A DNA stretch of 64,000 nucleotides from Impatiens glandulifera (lineage: Eukaryota > Streptophyta > Magnoliopsida > Ericales > Balsaminaceae): contig NW_025919385.1 in NCBI RefSeq assembly GCF_907164915.1, positions 61,000 to 124,999 of the forward strand. Reading direction: 5' to 3'. The position numbers and the translations under genes are program-made. Under the pieces are notes generated by a model. That model saw only the letters and a program-made list of their open reading frames with translations. It had not been told where the DNA came from and did no database searches. Below, piece by piece: positions 44,901-57,069 of the stretch. How positions within the stretch are numbered: the first letter of the stretch is position 1; each line of letters opens with the position of its first letter.

Positions 44901-46820
44901 GACATGAAATCGTTTTTCATAATGGTTGGAAATAATGTTTTTCATGAAATCATTTTTCACAAACACACTATTTGTACTGTCTTTATGATCGAATTTCGGG
45001 GACGAAATTCATTATAAGGGGGGTAGTTTGTCACGTCCTAAAATAACGTTTTTCTTGACCGAGGAATCTACGGTCTTGACTGAGATCTACGACCGTGGAT
45101 GATGGCACCCAGGACCGAGTGGTCCGAACCGAATATTCCGCAAACAAGGAATTCTAAGGCAAGTACTTTTCTATACGTTTTCTAAAACCCACACAGTGCT
45201 ATTTATCATGTATTTTATATAAACGATGCATATGGTTTCAAAGCATGTTTTCATTGCAAGTCCATGGTTTTCTAAAGAAGGATGGTTTTGAGTTAAGGGC
45301 TATGGAATCTAAGAGATAATCATGGAGGAATTGACGGATACGAGAGGATGGCCACGCAGGATGAGCTCTGGTGGTCCGATGCTCTCAAATATGGCTGGAG
45401 GAATTGACGAAGGGATGCCCACCCTGGAGGATCAGCTCTCCGGGATAAGGACCCGAATATGTGCTCAGTATGTAACTATACATGATTGATTGATGAGATA
45501 CCCTTAAAAACCCTCATGGATGCAATGGCTTAAATAGTTTTTCTTATAAATGCTTGCTGGGTCCGTAGACTCACTATGCTTGTGTGGTGTAGGAATCCAG
45601 CCAGCGGATTTTATGACGGGTGAAGGAAGAGTTGGAGCGGAAGCGTGGTGTTGGAGATTTGTGTGGAAGGAGGGACTGAGACCGTAGGACCGTATTTTCT
45701 ATCAACCTTTTCAATGATCGGGTCAGATAGGCACCCTAGCGTTTCCGCATTTATGTCTGAAATTGCCTTGATTTAGGTGCATGAAAGTAGGAATTTAGGG
45801 CGTAACAACTTGGTATCAGAGCAACGGTTCCGAACCTTAGTACTTTCACACATATGCTCCTGCAGATGCACCTCCAAGGCCTTCATGTCTGTAATTGTTT
45901 TTAAATGATGTTTTTGCATGACATGAAATCGTTTTTCATAATGGTTGGAAATAATGTTTTTCATCAAATCATTTTTCACAAACACACTATTTGTACTGTC
46001 TTTATGATCGAATTTCAGGGACGAAATTCATTATAAGGGGGTAGTTTGTCACGTCCTAAAATCACGTTTTTCTTGACCGAGGAATCTACGGTCTTGACTG
46101 AGATCTACGACCGTGGATGATGGCACCCAGGACCGAGTGGTCCGACCAAAGATTCCGCAAACAAGGAATTCTAAGGCAAGTAATTTTCTATACGTTTTCT
46201 AAAACCCACACAGTGCTATTTATCATGTATTTTATATAAACGATGCATATGGTTTCAAAGCATGTTTTCATTGCAAGTCCATGGTTTTCTAAAGAGGGAT
46301 GGTTTTGAGTTAAGGGCTATGGAATCTAAAGATAATCATGGAGAAATTGACGGATACGAGAGGATGGCCACGCAGGATGAGCTCTGGTGGTCTGATGCTC
46401 TCAAATATGGCTGGAGGAATTGACGAAGGGATGCCCACCCCGGAGGATCAGCTCTCCGGGCTAAGGACCTGAATATGTGCTCAGTATGTAACTATACATT
46501 ATTGATTGATGAGATACCCTTAAAACCCTCATGGATGCAATGGCTTAAATAGTTTTCTTATAAATGCTTGCTGGGTCCGTAGACTCACTATGCTTGTGTG
46601 GTGTAGGAATCCAGCCAGCGGATTTATGACAGGTGAAGGAAGAGTTGGAGCGGAAGCGTGGTGTTGGAGATGTGTGTGGAAGGAGGGACCGAAACCGTAG
46701 GACCGTATTTTCTATCAACCTTTTCAATGATCGGGTCAGATAGGCACCCTAGCATTTCCGCATTTATGTCCGAAATTGCCTTGATTTAGGTGCATGAAAG
46801 TAGGAATTTAGGGCGTAACA
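41980..46820 (+). mobile_element. Tandem array of a miniature Ty3/Gypsy element (5 LTRs, 4 mini-internals), copy B
   Basis: LTRs at 41980-42756, 42997-43773, 44013-44788, 45029-45807 and 46047-46820; internals at 42757-42996, 43774-44012, 44789-45028 and 45808-46046. The period is 1016-1018 bp. Primer-binding sites TGGTATCAGAGC begin at about 42760 and at the equivalent places. The whole array is flanked by the perfect 5-bp target duplication CATAT (41975-41979 and 46821-46825) inside a minisatellite monomer, so it arose from one insertion followed by tandem growth. Non-autonomous, like TRIM/LARD-class elements, but with long LTRs and an almost empty interior. Confidence 0.9.
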
Positions 46821-47916
46821 CATATAGTCTAACAGATAAGTGGTTAGACGTGTAGTCTAATAGACACGTAGTGAGACGTGCAGTCTAATAGATACGTGGT
46901 TAGACGTGTAGTCTAACAGATACGTAGTCAGACGTGTAGTCTAATAGATATATGGTTAGACGTGTAGTCTTATAGACACGTAGTTAGATGTGCAGTCTTA
47001 CAGATACATGGTTAGACGTGCAGTCTAACAGACACGTAGTTAGACGTGAAGTCTAACACGTGATTAGATGTGCAGTCTAATAGATTGGTGGTTAGACGTT
47101 CAGTCTAACAGACACGTATTTAGACGTGTAGTCTAACAGATACGTTGTTAGACGTGTAGTCTAATAGACACGTAGTAAGACGTGCAGTCTAACAGATACG
47201 GTGTTAGACGTGTAGTCTAACAGATACGTAGTTAGACGTGCAGTCTAACAGATATGTGGTTAGACGTGCAGACTAATAGACACGTAGTTAGATGTGCAGT
47301 CTTACAGACACGTGGTTAGACGTGAAGTCTAACAGACACATAGTTAGACGTACAGTCTAAAAGACACGTGGTTAGATGTGCAATCTAACAGATTAGTGGT
47401 TAGACGTGCAGTTTAACTGACACGTAGTTAGACGTGTAGTCTAACAGATACGTGGTTAGACGTGCAGTCTAACAGACACGTAGTTAGATGTATAGTCTAA
47501 CAGATACATGGTTACACGCACTGTCTAATAAATACGTGGTTAGATGTGTAGTCTAACAGCTACGTGGTTAGACGTGCAATCTAACAGACACGTGGTTAGA
47601 CGTGTAGTCTAACAAACACGTAGTTAGACGTGAAGTCTAATAGATACGTGGTTGGACATGCATTCTAATAGATACGTGGTTAGACGTGCAGTCTAACAGA
47701 CACGTATTTAGATGTGCAGTCTAACAGATATGTTTTTAGACGTGTAGTCTAACAGACACATAGTTAGACGTGCATTCTAATAGATATGTGGTTAGATGTG
47801 CAATCTAACAAACACATAGTTAGATGTGCAGTCTTACAGATACGTGGTTATATGTGCAGTCTAACAGATATGTGTTTAAACATGTTGTCTAACAGACACA
47901 TAGTTAGACGTACAGT
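46821..47916 (+). repeat. 28-bp minisatellite, block 2, copy B
   Basis: Begins with CATAT (46821-46825), the right target duplication of the mini-Gypsy array, and ends with CGTACAGT (47909-47916), the left target duplication of the hAT element. About 39 monomers. Confidence 0.9.
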
Positions 47917-49642
47917 CAGTGGCGGACCTACAAGGGGGGCCTTGGGGGGCCCGGGCCTCCCCCAACCTTAAAATAATTTGTTTTTATATATATATATTTA
48001 ACAAGTAACTCTTAATCTAGTTGCCTTTGTAGTTCAACGGTGAACCTGAAGTCAGGTGTTTGAACCTTGCCTCACCTTAATTTATTAATAATATTATGTA
48101 TTTGAAATTATATTTATATAATAATTATACATTATTTTTATTTATTTCAATATAATAATACAAATTACTTATAAGGTAAAATATAAAAACTAAAATAATA
48201 ATATTTTTTTATATTTCTTAATTTTAAACTATTTCAAAAATTTATAAGAAAATATAAATTAATATTAATAAATAAGTTAAAATAGTTACATTGATTTTGT
48301 TCAGTATTTAAACAAAGAATTTGATATATTGTTTTTATATGCATTAATATTCTATAATCGTAATCTCGAGTGTCTATTCACTTGATAATATATGTTTATC
48401 ACGTTTTTGTATTTTTATTTTTATTAATATTTTTTATTTTTTTATATTCTCATAAAATTAGGCTGACTATTAAATTAGATTTTCATATTTTTTATATAGT
48501 TAGTTTTTTATGAATTTGTTTTTGTGTTGTATTTGATGAAAAATTTATTGGGAATTACAAGTGAGTTATCACTTTGCCTACAAAGAGGATATCAAAATAT
48601 AGTTCAAGCCATGTCATTGATTGCGAGTTCGAAAAATCAATTGCAAAAATTTAGAGAAGATGGATGACATGATATTTTGGACCAAGTTAACAGTTTTTGT
48701 CAATTACACTCGATCTCAATACTTGATATTAATGAGCATATGATAATTGATAGCAATGGTAGGCGAAGAGGAAAATGAGAACTCATCACTAATCGTCATC
48801 ATTATCGTGTAGAAATCTTTTGTCAGGTATAATAAATATTATTTCTTATCTATTAATAGTTATTATATATTATCTATTAATAGTTATTATTTATTATTTA
48901 ATGCTAGGTTGTTGACTTGATTATGCAAGAAATAAATAATCGTTTTTCAGAAGTTAATACAAAATTACTTGATTGCATATCATGTCTTCATCCCAGAAAT
49001 TCATTCTCCAAATTTGATATTCGTAAACTCATTCGTCTTGCCAAACTTTATTCTTGAGATTTCACAGGCAGTGATTATTTATTTTTGGAACAACAACTTC
49101 GGGCTTACTTATTTAATTTGCGGGATGATCCTCAATTTTCTTCAATTGAAGACATGGAAATTTTTGCTCAGAAATTGGTTATAACAGAAAAAACATATAG
49201 TTTTTCCATTGATTTATCGATTGATGGAGTTGGTTTTAGTTTTACTAGTTGCAACTGCATCCGTTGAAAGAGTTTTTTCTGCAATGAAGACCGTGAAAAC
49301 TGATTTGCGTAATCGAATGGAAGATGAATGGATGAATGGATGAATGATAGTTTAGTTGTATATGTTGAGAAATATATTTTCTCAAGAATTGAAAATGAGC
49401 CAATATTGCAATATTTTCAACAAATGGAATCTCGTAGAATAAATTTGTCTTCTTTTGTACCGACTCATGGACAAGAATAATTTAGTAATTGTTTTTATTA
49501 GTATTTTGTAATTGTGTTTGTTAGTATTTTATGTAATTATCAAGTAAATTTTAATTAAAAAATGCATTTATTTGATCGCCAAAAAAATGCTACGTTACTA
49601 TGTATTCGCCCCCCCGAGAAAACATTTCTGGGTCCGCCACTG
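47917..49642 (+). mobile_element. hAT DNA transposon, decayed, copy B
   Basis: 1726 bp. Inverted repeats CAGTGGCGGACC and GGTCCGCCACTG, with the perfect 8-bp target duplication CGTACAGT on both sides (47909-47916, 49643-49650), which restores a normal minisatellite monomer when the element is removed in silico. An 8-bp duplication is the hAT hallmark. Confidence 0.92.
48536..49480 (+). pseudogene. hAT transposase remnant (TTF-type zinc finger / hAT dimerisation class), copy B
   Basis: Readable in pieces: LQKFREDGW (about 48640), INEHMIIDSNGRRR (about 48730), TNRHHYRVEIFCQV (about 48795), then a short AT-rich intron-like gap from GTATAATAAATA to AATGCTAG, VVDLIMQEINNRF (about 48915), LLDCISCLHPRNSFSKFDI, EQQLRAYLFNLRDDPQFSS (49088), and the C-terminal dimerisation motif ATASVERVFSAMKTVKTDLR (about 49255) followed by NRMEDEW. 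It ends at TAA 49478-49480. The order matches the 3' half of plant hAT transposases with TTF-type N-termini; the N-terminal half with zinc finger and first catalytic residues is absent. Frameshifts and stops make it inactive. Confidence 0.8.
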
Positions 49643-50500
49643 CGTACAGTCTAACAGACACGTGGTTAGACGTGCAATCTAACAGATTGGTGGTTAGACG
49701 TGCAGTTTAACAGACACGTAGTTAGCCGTATAGTCTATCAAATACGTGGTTAGACGTGTAGTCTAACAGACACGTAGTTAGACGTATAGTCTAACAGATA
49801 CATAGTTACACGTACTGTCTAATAAATATGTGGTTAGATGTGTAGTCTAACAGATACGTGGTTAGACGTGCAGTCTAACAGACACGTGGTTAGACGTGCA
49901 GTCTAATAAACACGTAGTTAGACGTGTAGTCTAATAGATACGTGGTTAGACATGCAGTCTAATAGATACGTGGTTAGACGTGCAGTCTAACAGACACGTA
50001 TTTAGACGTGCAGTCTAACAGATATGTGTTTAGACGTGTAGTCTAACAGACACGTAGTTAGACGTGGAGTCTAATAGATATGTGGTTAGATGTGCAATCT
50101 AACAGACACGTAGTTAAATGTGCAGTCTTACAGATACGTGGTTATACGTGCAGTCTAATAGACACGTAGTTAGACGTGAAGTCTAACAGGCACGTGGTTA
50201 GGTGTGCAGTCTAATAGATTGGTGGTTAGACGTTCAGTCTAACAGACACGTAGTTAGACGTGTAGTCTAACAGATACGTGGTTAGACGTGCAGTCTAATA
50301 TATACGTTGTTAGACGTGCAGTCTAAAAGATACATCGTTAGACGTATAGTCTAACAGACACGTAGTTAGACGTGAAGCCTAACAGATGAAAGTTAGACAC
50401 ATGGAGTCTAACTCCTTCAGACTAGTCTGAAGGGATACGTAGTTAGACGTGTCATCTAACTCCATTAGACTTGGTGGTCTAATGGAGCACGTCTAATGCC
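49643..50500 (+). repeat. 28-bp minisatellite, block 3, copy B
   Basis: Starts with the right hAT target duplication CGTACAGT. Regular to about 50385, then diverged and hairpin-rich to about 50500. Confidence 0.88.
50414..50487. repeat. Palindrome plus hairpin at the minisatellite edge, copy B
   Basis: Same two inverted repeats as in copy A: the 20-bp palindrome at 50414-50433 and the 11-bp-stem hairpin at 50460-50487, 26 bp apart and unchanged. Confidence 0.9.
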
Positions 50501-51074
50501 TCGCTTCAGTAGTTGCTTGAAGTTAGCATATGTTTACCCACGATCAACTACTCCTACTCCATTAATTCGTGTAGATCAGTACGACAACTAGTTGCATCCA
50601 ATGAATGAATGCCACATAAGTATATATTCTTTCTACTAATTGTTCCTTGTAGGACAATCGTAGAGGAATATTCGGCGCACTTTCAGATTGGTACGGCCAC
50701 GATCTTTGTACACAGTGTCTGTTGTACCTATATATTATGGAGGCTTTCCAATGGGTGCTTGCCACATTTTAATGTAGAAGATTCGACCGTTGGTACTTGT
50801 TCTCTATTTAAAGATCTTCAAAGACAACGGACGAGCTGACAGACTAACAATCGATCTTACGAATTGCTCACTTGTTTACTGAGTTTGTACATCAAGAGAG
50901 AGAGAATCAAAACCTTGTATAGCTGAGTATTATTCTTAAACCTTCTGTAAGTTGAACTGAGTTTGTTCTGTTAAATAGTATATATTGAATCCTTTCGATG
51001 GTTGGAAGAAGGGGTGACGTAGGAGACTTTTGTTCTGAATATCCATAAACAACTCTTTGTGTCTTTTACATTCT
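50501..51074 (+). repeat. Truncated Copia-type LTR, left part, copy B
   Basis: Counterpart of 17931-18500; the R/U5 block is near 51007. The small frames here have no recognisable product. Confidence 0.55.
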
Positions 51075-52171
51075 TGTTAGAAAAATCAAGATAGTTAATT
51101 TAATAAAAGAAAAAATTAACTATCCAAAGAACTTAATCAATTCTTAACTATATGTGCAGGAACAACTTCAACTGAATCGGCTAAATCCGTCAACCAGACC
51201 ATCCAAACCGAAAAATCCGTCAACTTGACATATCATCTCGGTTAAACAGAATCGGCTTAATCATCACATTCGTAGTAACCCGGATCGACTTAACCTTAGG
51301 ACCGACTAGAGTCACAAACCGATAATGTCTAGCTGACTCAACGTATTAAAGATCCTAAAGCCAATGGAAAGATCACTCAAAGCATGGTTGTCACAGGATA
51401 GGAGGCGGCCTAATGCATGGTTGTCATGTGTACAAAAGGCAAAGCATGCACACTACCTACTCTGACAGGCTCGGCTACCTATGACCAACCAACTCAAGAG
51501 AGAGAAATATGACTGTTATATATTTTCCATATAAAATGAAGCCAAAGCATTGAAGAAACACACAACAGAGACAACGAAAATACTGAAAACGAACAACTTC
51601 CATACGGATAACGAATCGAAAAAGTGCTAAGAAACAGTTGTAAACATTAAACATTCTATTATTAAAGTGTATTACATCAATGCGTGAGTGTTGTAAAGTG
51701 AAGGACGAGCAGTAAATAAAACTCGATCGTATTGTGTTGTTGAATATTCCATAGTGAATATCCTTCTCACTATTTGAGAAGAAGGGGTGACATAGGAGAG
51801 TTTGCTCCGAACATCCATAAAAATCTGCGTTTTGTGTTCTACATTTACTTTTTGTCACTAAACTAACCAAACCGGCTTTCCCCCACTCCAACCGAACCGA
51901 ATCATTATATATACTTATTCCCACCGAACAGATTTTACCTTAGTCCGGCCGATTCTTGTACTCTACCTTCTTTAACCGAATCGTGTGCGTTTGCTTCAGG
52001 TTGAAACAAACATTTCCGCCCTTGAACTCAGTTCAAGAGTCTGTGACAACCTGCGTAGTGTTAAGAACGGTTCTAATCTCTAACCTGATTAGTGCCAATT
52101 GGTGTGTGTTTGTTTTAAGCGACCCCCCTTAGCCGGACCCTAGTCCCCTATCGGCGATACCGATACTAACA
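51075..52171 (+). repeat. Solo Copia-type LTR, copy B
   Basis: TGTTAGAAAAATC to GATACTAACA, 1097 bp, nearly identical to 18501-19591, with the same ATTCT/ATTAT flanks. Confidence 0.75.
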
Positions 52172-52370
52172 ATTATGTCCTCCATTATTTTATTCGTTCT
52201 TAACTTCAAACACAAGGAAACGTTTCTGCACGTGAATCTATTCAAGAATTTGCAAAGGAGATTAGAAAGTGATATAAATATCTAACAGGATTTCTATCAA
52301 ACCGTTTTCCAGAAGTTGTCATCAATAGTTAGACCCCTGTCTCTATTGGTGCCATTGATCCTTTCAATAT
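52172..52370 (+). repeat. Truncated Copia-type LTR, right part, copy B
   Basis: Counterpart of 19592-19789, running into the heptamer satellite. Confidence 0.5.
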
Positions 52371-54682
52371 GCTTGATGATGTATGATTAGTGCTTGATGC
52401 TTGATGCTTGATGCTTGATGCTTGATGCTTGATGCTTGATGCTTGATGCTTGATGCTTGATTTTTGATGCTTGATGCTTGATGCTTGATGCTTGATGCTT
52501 GATGCTTGATGCTTGATGCTTGATGCTTGATGCTTGATGCTTGATGCTTGATGCTTTACGCTTGATGCTTGATGCTTGATGCTTGATGCTTGATGCTTGA
52601 TGCTTGATGCTTGATGCTTGATGCTTGATGCTTGATGCTTGATGCTTCATGCTTCATGCTTCATGCTTCATGCTTCATGCTTCATGCTTCATGCTTCATG
52701 CTTGATGCTTGATGCTTGATGCTTAATGCTTGATGCTTGATGCTTGATTCTTGATGCTTGATGCTTGATGCTTGATGCTTGATGCTTGATGCTTCATGCT
52801 TCATGCTTCATGCTTCATACTTCATGCTTCATGCTTCATGCTTCATGCTTCATGCTTCATGCTTCATGCTTCATGCTTCATGCTTCATGCTTCATGCTTC
52901 ATGCTTCATGCTTCATGCTTCATGCTTCATGCTTCATGCTTCATGCTTCATGCTTCATGCTTCATGCTTCATGCTTCATGCTTCATGCTTCATGCTTCAT
53001 GCTTCATGCTTCATGCTTCATGCTTCATGCTTCATGCTTCATGCTTCATGCTTCATGCTTCATGCTTCATGCTTCATGCTTCATGCTTCATGCTTCATTC
53101 TTCATGCTTCATGCTTCATGCTTCATGCTTCATGCTTCATGCTTCATGCTTCATGCTTGATGCTTGATGCTTGATGCTTGATGCTTGATGCTTGATGCTT
53201 GATGCTTGATGCTTGATGCTTGATGCTTGATGCTTGATGCTTGATGCTTGATGCTTGATGCTTGATGCTTGATGCTTGATGCTTGATGCTTGATGCTTGA
53301 TGCTTGATGCTTGATGCTTGATGCTTGATGCTTGATGCTTGATGCTTGATGCTTGATGCTTGATGCTTGATGCTTGATGCTTGATGCTTGATGCTTGATG
53401 CTTGATGCTTGATGCTTGATGCTTGATGCTTGATGCTTGATGCTTGATGCTTGATGCTTGATGCTTGATGCTTCATGCTTCATGCTTCATGCTTCATGCT
53501 TCATGCTTCATGCTTAATGCTTAATGCTTAATGCTTAATGCTTAATGCTTAATGCTTAATGTTTAATTCTTAATGCTTCATTCTTCATTCTTAATGCTTC
53601 ATGCTTCATGCTTAATGCTTAATGCTTAATGCTTAATGCTTAATGTTTAATGCTTAATGCTTAATGCTTAATGCTTAATGCTTAATGCTTAATGCTTAAT
53701 GCTTAATGCTTAATGCTTAATGCTTAATGCTTAATGCTTAATGCTTAATGCTTAATGCTTCATGCTTCATGCTTCATGCTTCATGCTTAATGCTTCATGC
53801 TTCATGCTTCATGCTTCATGCTTCATGCTTCATGCTTCATGCTTCATGCTTCATGCTTCATGCTTCATGCTTCATGCTTCATGCTTCATGCTTCATGCTT
53901 CATGCTTCATGCTTCATGCTTCATGCTTCATGCTTCATGCTTCATGCTTCATGCTTCATGCTTCATGCTTCATGCTTCATGCTTCATGCTTCATGCTTCA
54001 TGCTTCTTGCTTCATGCTTCATGCTTCATGCTTCATGCTTCATGCTTCATGCTTCATGCTTCATGCTTCATGCTTCATGCTTCATGCTTCATGCTTCATG
54101 CTTCATGCTTCATGCTTCATGCTTCATGCTTCATGCTTGATGCTTGATGCTTGATGCTTGATGCTTGATGCTTGATGCTTGATGCTTGATGCTTGATGCT
54201 TGATGCTTGATGCTTGATGCTTGATGCTTGATGCTTGATGCTTGATGCTTGATGCTTGATGCTTGATGCTTGATGTTTGATGCTTGATGCTTGATGCTTG
54301 ATGCTTGATGCTTGATGCTTGATGCTTGATGCTTGATGCTTGATGCTTGATGCTTGATGCTTGATGCTTGATGCTTGATGCTTGATGCTTGATGCTTGAT
54401 GCTTGATGCTTGATGCTTGATGCTTGATGCTTGATGCTTGATTCTTGATTCTTGATTCTTGATTCTTGATGCTTGATGCCTGATGCTTAATTCTTAATTC
54501 TTGATTCTTAATTCTTGATTCTTGATGCTTGATGCTTGATGCTTGATGCTTGATGCTTGATGCCTGATGCTTAATTCTTAATTCTTGATTCTTAATTCTT
54601 GATTCTTGATGCTTGATGCTTGATGCTTGATGCTTGATGCTTGATGCTTGATGCTTGATGCTTGATGCTTGATACTTGATAC
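52371..54682 (+). repeat. 2.3-kb heptanucleotide satellite (G/C/A-ATGCTT), copy B
   Basis: Same block order as copy A: C runs at 52790-53156 and 53760-54136, G at 53157-53470 and 54137-54440, A at 53512-53757. It lacks the phase slips of copy A but has slightly different counts in the mixed GATTCTT tail (54440-54610). Confidence 0.95.
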
Positions 54683-57069
54683 ATCTTTCTGTTTTAATCT
54701 AATTTATGATTAATCTAAGTTTAACAAAGGTTTTAGTTCATAAATAATTTTAAATTTCACAATTATATCATTTATTTATTAATTAGTTAAATATGAACTA
54801 TTTGGATGAGAATAAGGCTGAATGTGAAAAATAAAATTAAATTATTATAGAGGGTTTCTTTAAAGATATTTTCTCATCTTATTTATGTATGATATATGTA
54901 TAAAATATACTTCAGTCCCTAAATAACTTTATATATCAATTATTTCTTAACTAATTTATTTTAACCTTTAGTAAATATTTCTAAATACATATATTAATAA
55001 TACAATTAAATTAAATTATTTAATATAATTTTTATACTATTTTTTCGTTATATATTAAATTAAAACATTATATTTAATAAAAATAAACAAAAAATTGTAC
55101 TGAAAATTAAACATGTTGCACGAAAAGCATTTACAAATATAAAATTATTAATTATACGATATTTAGTAATTATATACAAATATTGACACAGCATTTTTTA
55201 TATTAGTTTTAATTTTTACTTATCTATCATTATTTAAGTATGATATGTGTGGCTTATAAATTAATCAAATAAAACTTTTTTTTTTGTATATAGGCAATAC
55301 TTGAAAACACAAAATGCTGAAAATTATAAGTGTAATAGTTGTTCACAATTTAGTACAGCACATTGAATAACAATTAATAAATAAATAAATTTAAAAAATT
55401 ATAATATTTTTTAAACTAAACCTAAATTAAACTTGAAATAACTTTTGGATAATGAATGTAATATGGTATAAATTTATAAGTAAGAAATTTAGTTTTCACA
55501 AGGAAATTTATAAGTATTAAGGGTTAATATATTTTGAAATTTAACATATTCTGACACAACTTGTTGTTCATTTTTTAAAAGAAATAAATATATTTATTCA
55601 ATATATAATTATTATATATATTATATAATAATGGACAATAATGCTTACATTATATTTAATAAAAAAAATTGAAAATGAGATGTTTCATCAATATAAATGC
55701 ATGTCACCTAAATCTTGATCATCTTTATATTTGGATAGGACAACATTTTAGAAATTTAATTTTTTTAAATTTTAATATTTAAATAAATAAAAATATTTGA
55801 AAATGTAAGTAATAAAAAAATTATATATCTTAAAATATATGAAAAACTAATATAAGTATATAATGCATTTTAATCATTAAAATGTTTTATTATATAATTA
55901 TATATTTCAAACTTATATATATTAATGTTAATAACAAACTATTAGACTAATTTATACTATAGCTCAAATGAAAAAAATCTTATTTGTGTTAATGCTTGGA
56001 GCCAAATATTGAATCCATATTTTGACATCTAAAAATGTGGGATATTTCAATTCCTTTTTTTATTTTTTTTTTAAAATTATCGAGTCTAATGACTTCTTTC
56101 CTCCTTTCATTTAAATTTAGAACAATTCATTTATATTTAAGAATTTGATATTTTTAAATATATTATTTTATCAAATTTATATATATTAATGTTAATAATA
56201 TCATATCACAATAATTTATTAGTATTGTTTAAATGAAATGGTCTTATTTAAAAATAAATATTTAATGTTTGATTTTTACTTTTAAAAAAAACGCATTTTT
56301 TTGAATTGGAGAGTGATTATTAGGTGGGTCGTGATAAATATATGTATATATATTATAATATAAATATATGTATATATATTATAATATATATATATATATT
56401 ATAAAATATCTAAATTTTTTATTCACACAAGTTGATATCATCAACTAAGAGGTCCATATTATGGAAATAAGGACTTATTGTGATTTTGAATAAAAAAATT
56501 CAATTATTTCTAAATAAATTAAACATTGGGTTATACGTGTAAGTAAGAAGCACGTTAGTATTAGTTTCAAGTGTCGTGACTAGAAAAACGGAGTGGGTAG
56601 TGGTGTGTGATGTCTTATTTTTTTTGTTGTATTTTTCATTTATAATAACTTTATGTATAATTATAAGTAGGTTATCAATCAAAATATTATATATATTAAA
56701 GGTTTGAGAATTACTATAATTATTATTTTAAAGATTACTATAAATATGTTGTTAAAATATACACTTACAGTGGATGTGTAATTTTAACATTATTAAGAGT
56801 TGAGAGATTAATTTATATATCTTTATTGTTAATTATTATATGACAAATAGTTTATTTAAATATGTTTTATTATATGAGATTAGAATTTTGAATTGTGTCA
56901 TATGAGACTCGAACTATCAAAATAATAGTCATGTAAAGTTTTCTCAAATGAACAAATTGTGTGATGTCCTATTTTAACGTATTATCATCGTCTTCTTAAT
57001 TAATTTGTCATATTTTTAAATAAAATGATATTTAAAGACGTTTTAGACGTATTTTTTAAAATTAAAGAT
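54683..57069. other. AT-rich intergenic stretch, no gene seen, copy B
   Basis: Counterpart of 22078-24468. A 60-codon minus-strand frame at 56500-56682 is low-complexity and unsupported. Confidence 0.6.

Noticed and set aside
41980..46820. 1017-bp tandem repeat as a centromeric-type satellite
   Set aside because: Each unit contains TG/CA LTR ends, a primer-binding site and a polypurine tract, so it is an LTR-element array.
48016..48075. tRNA-like sequence inside the hAT element (TAGTTCAACGG and GTTTGAACC as A and B boxes)
   Set aside because: Only about 60 nt, no anticodon arm that folds convincingly; kept as a possible SINE relic at most.
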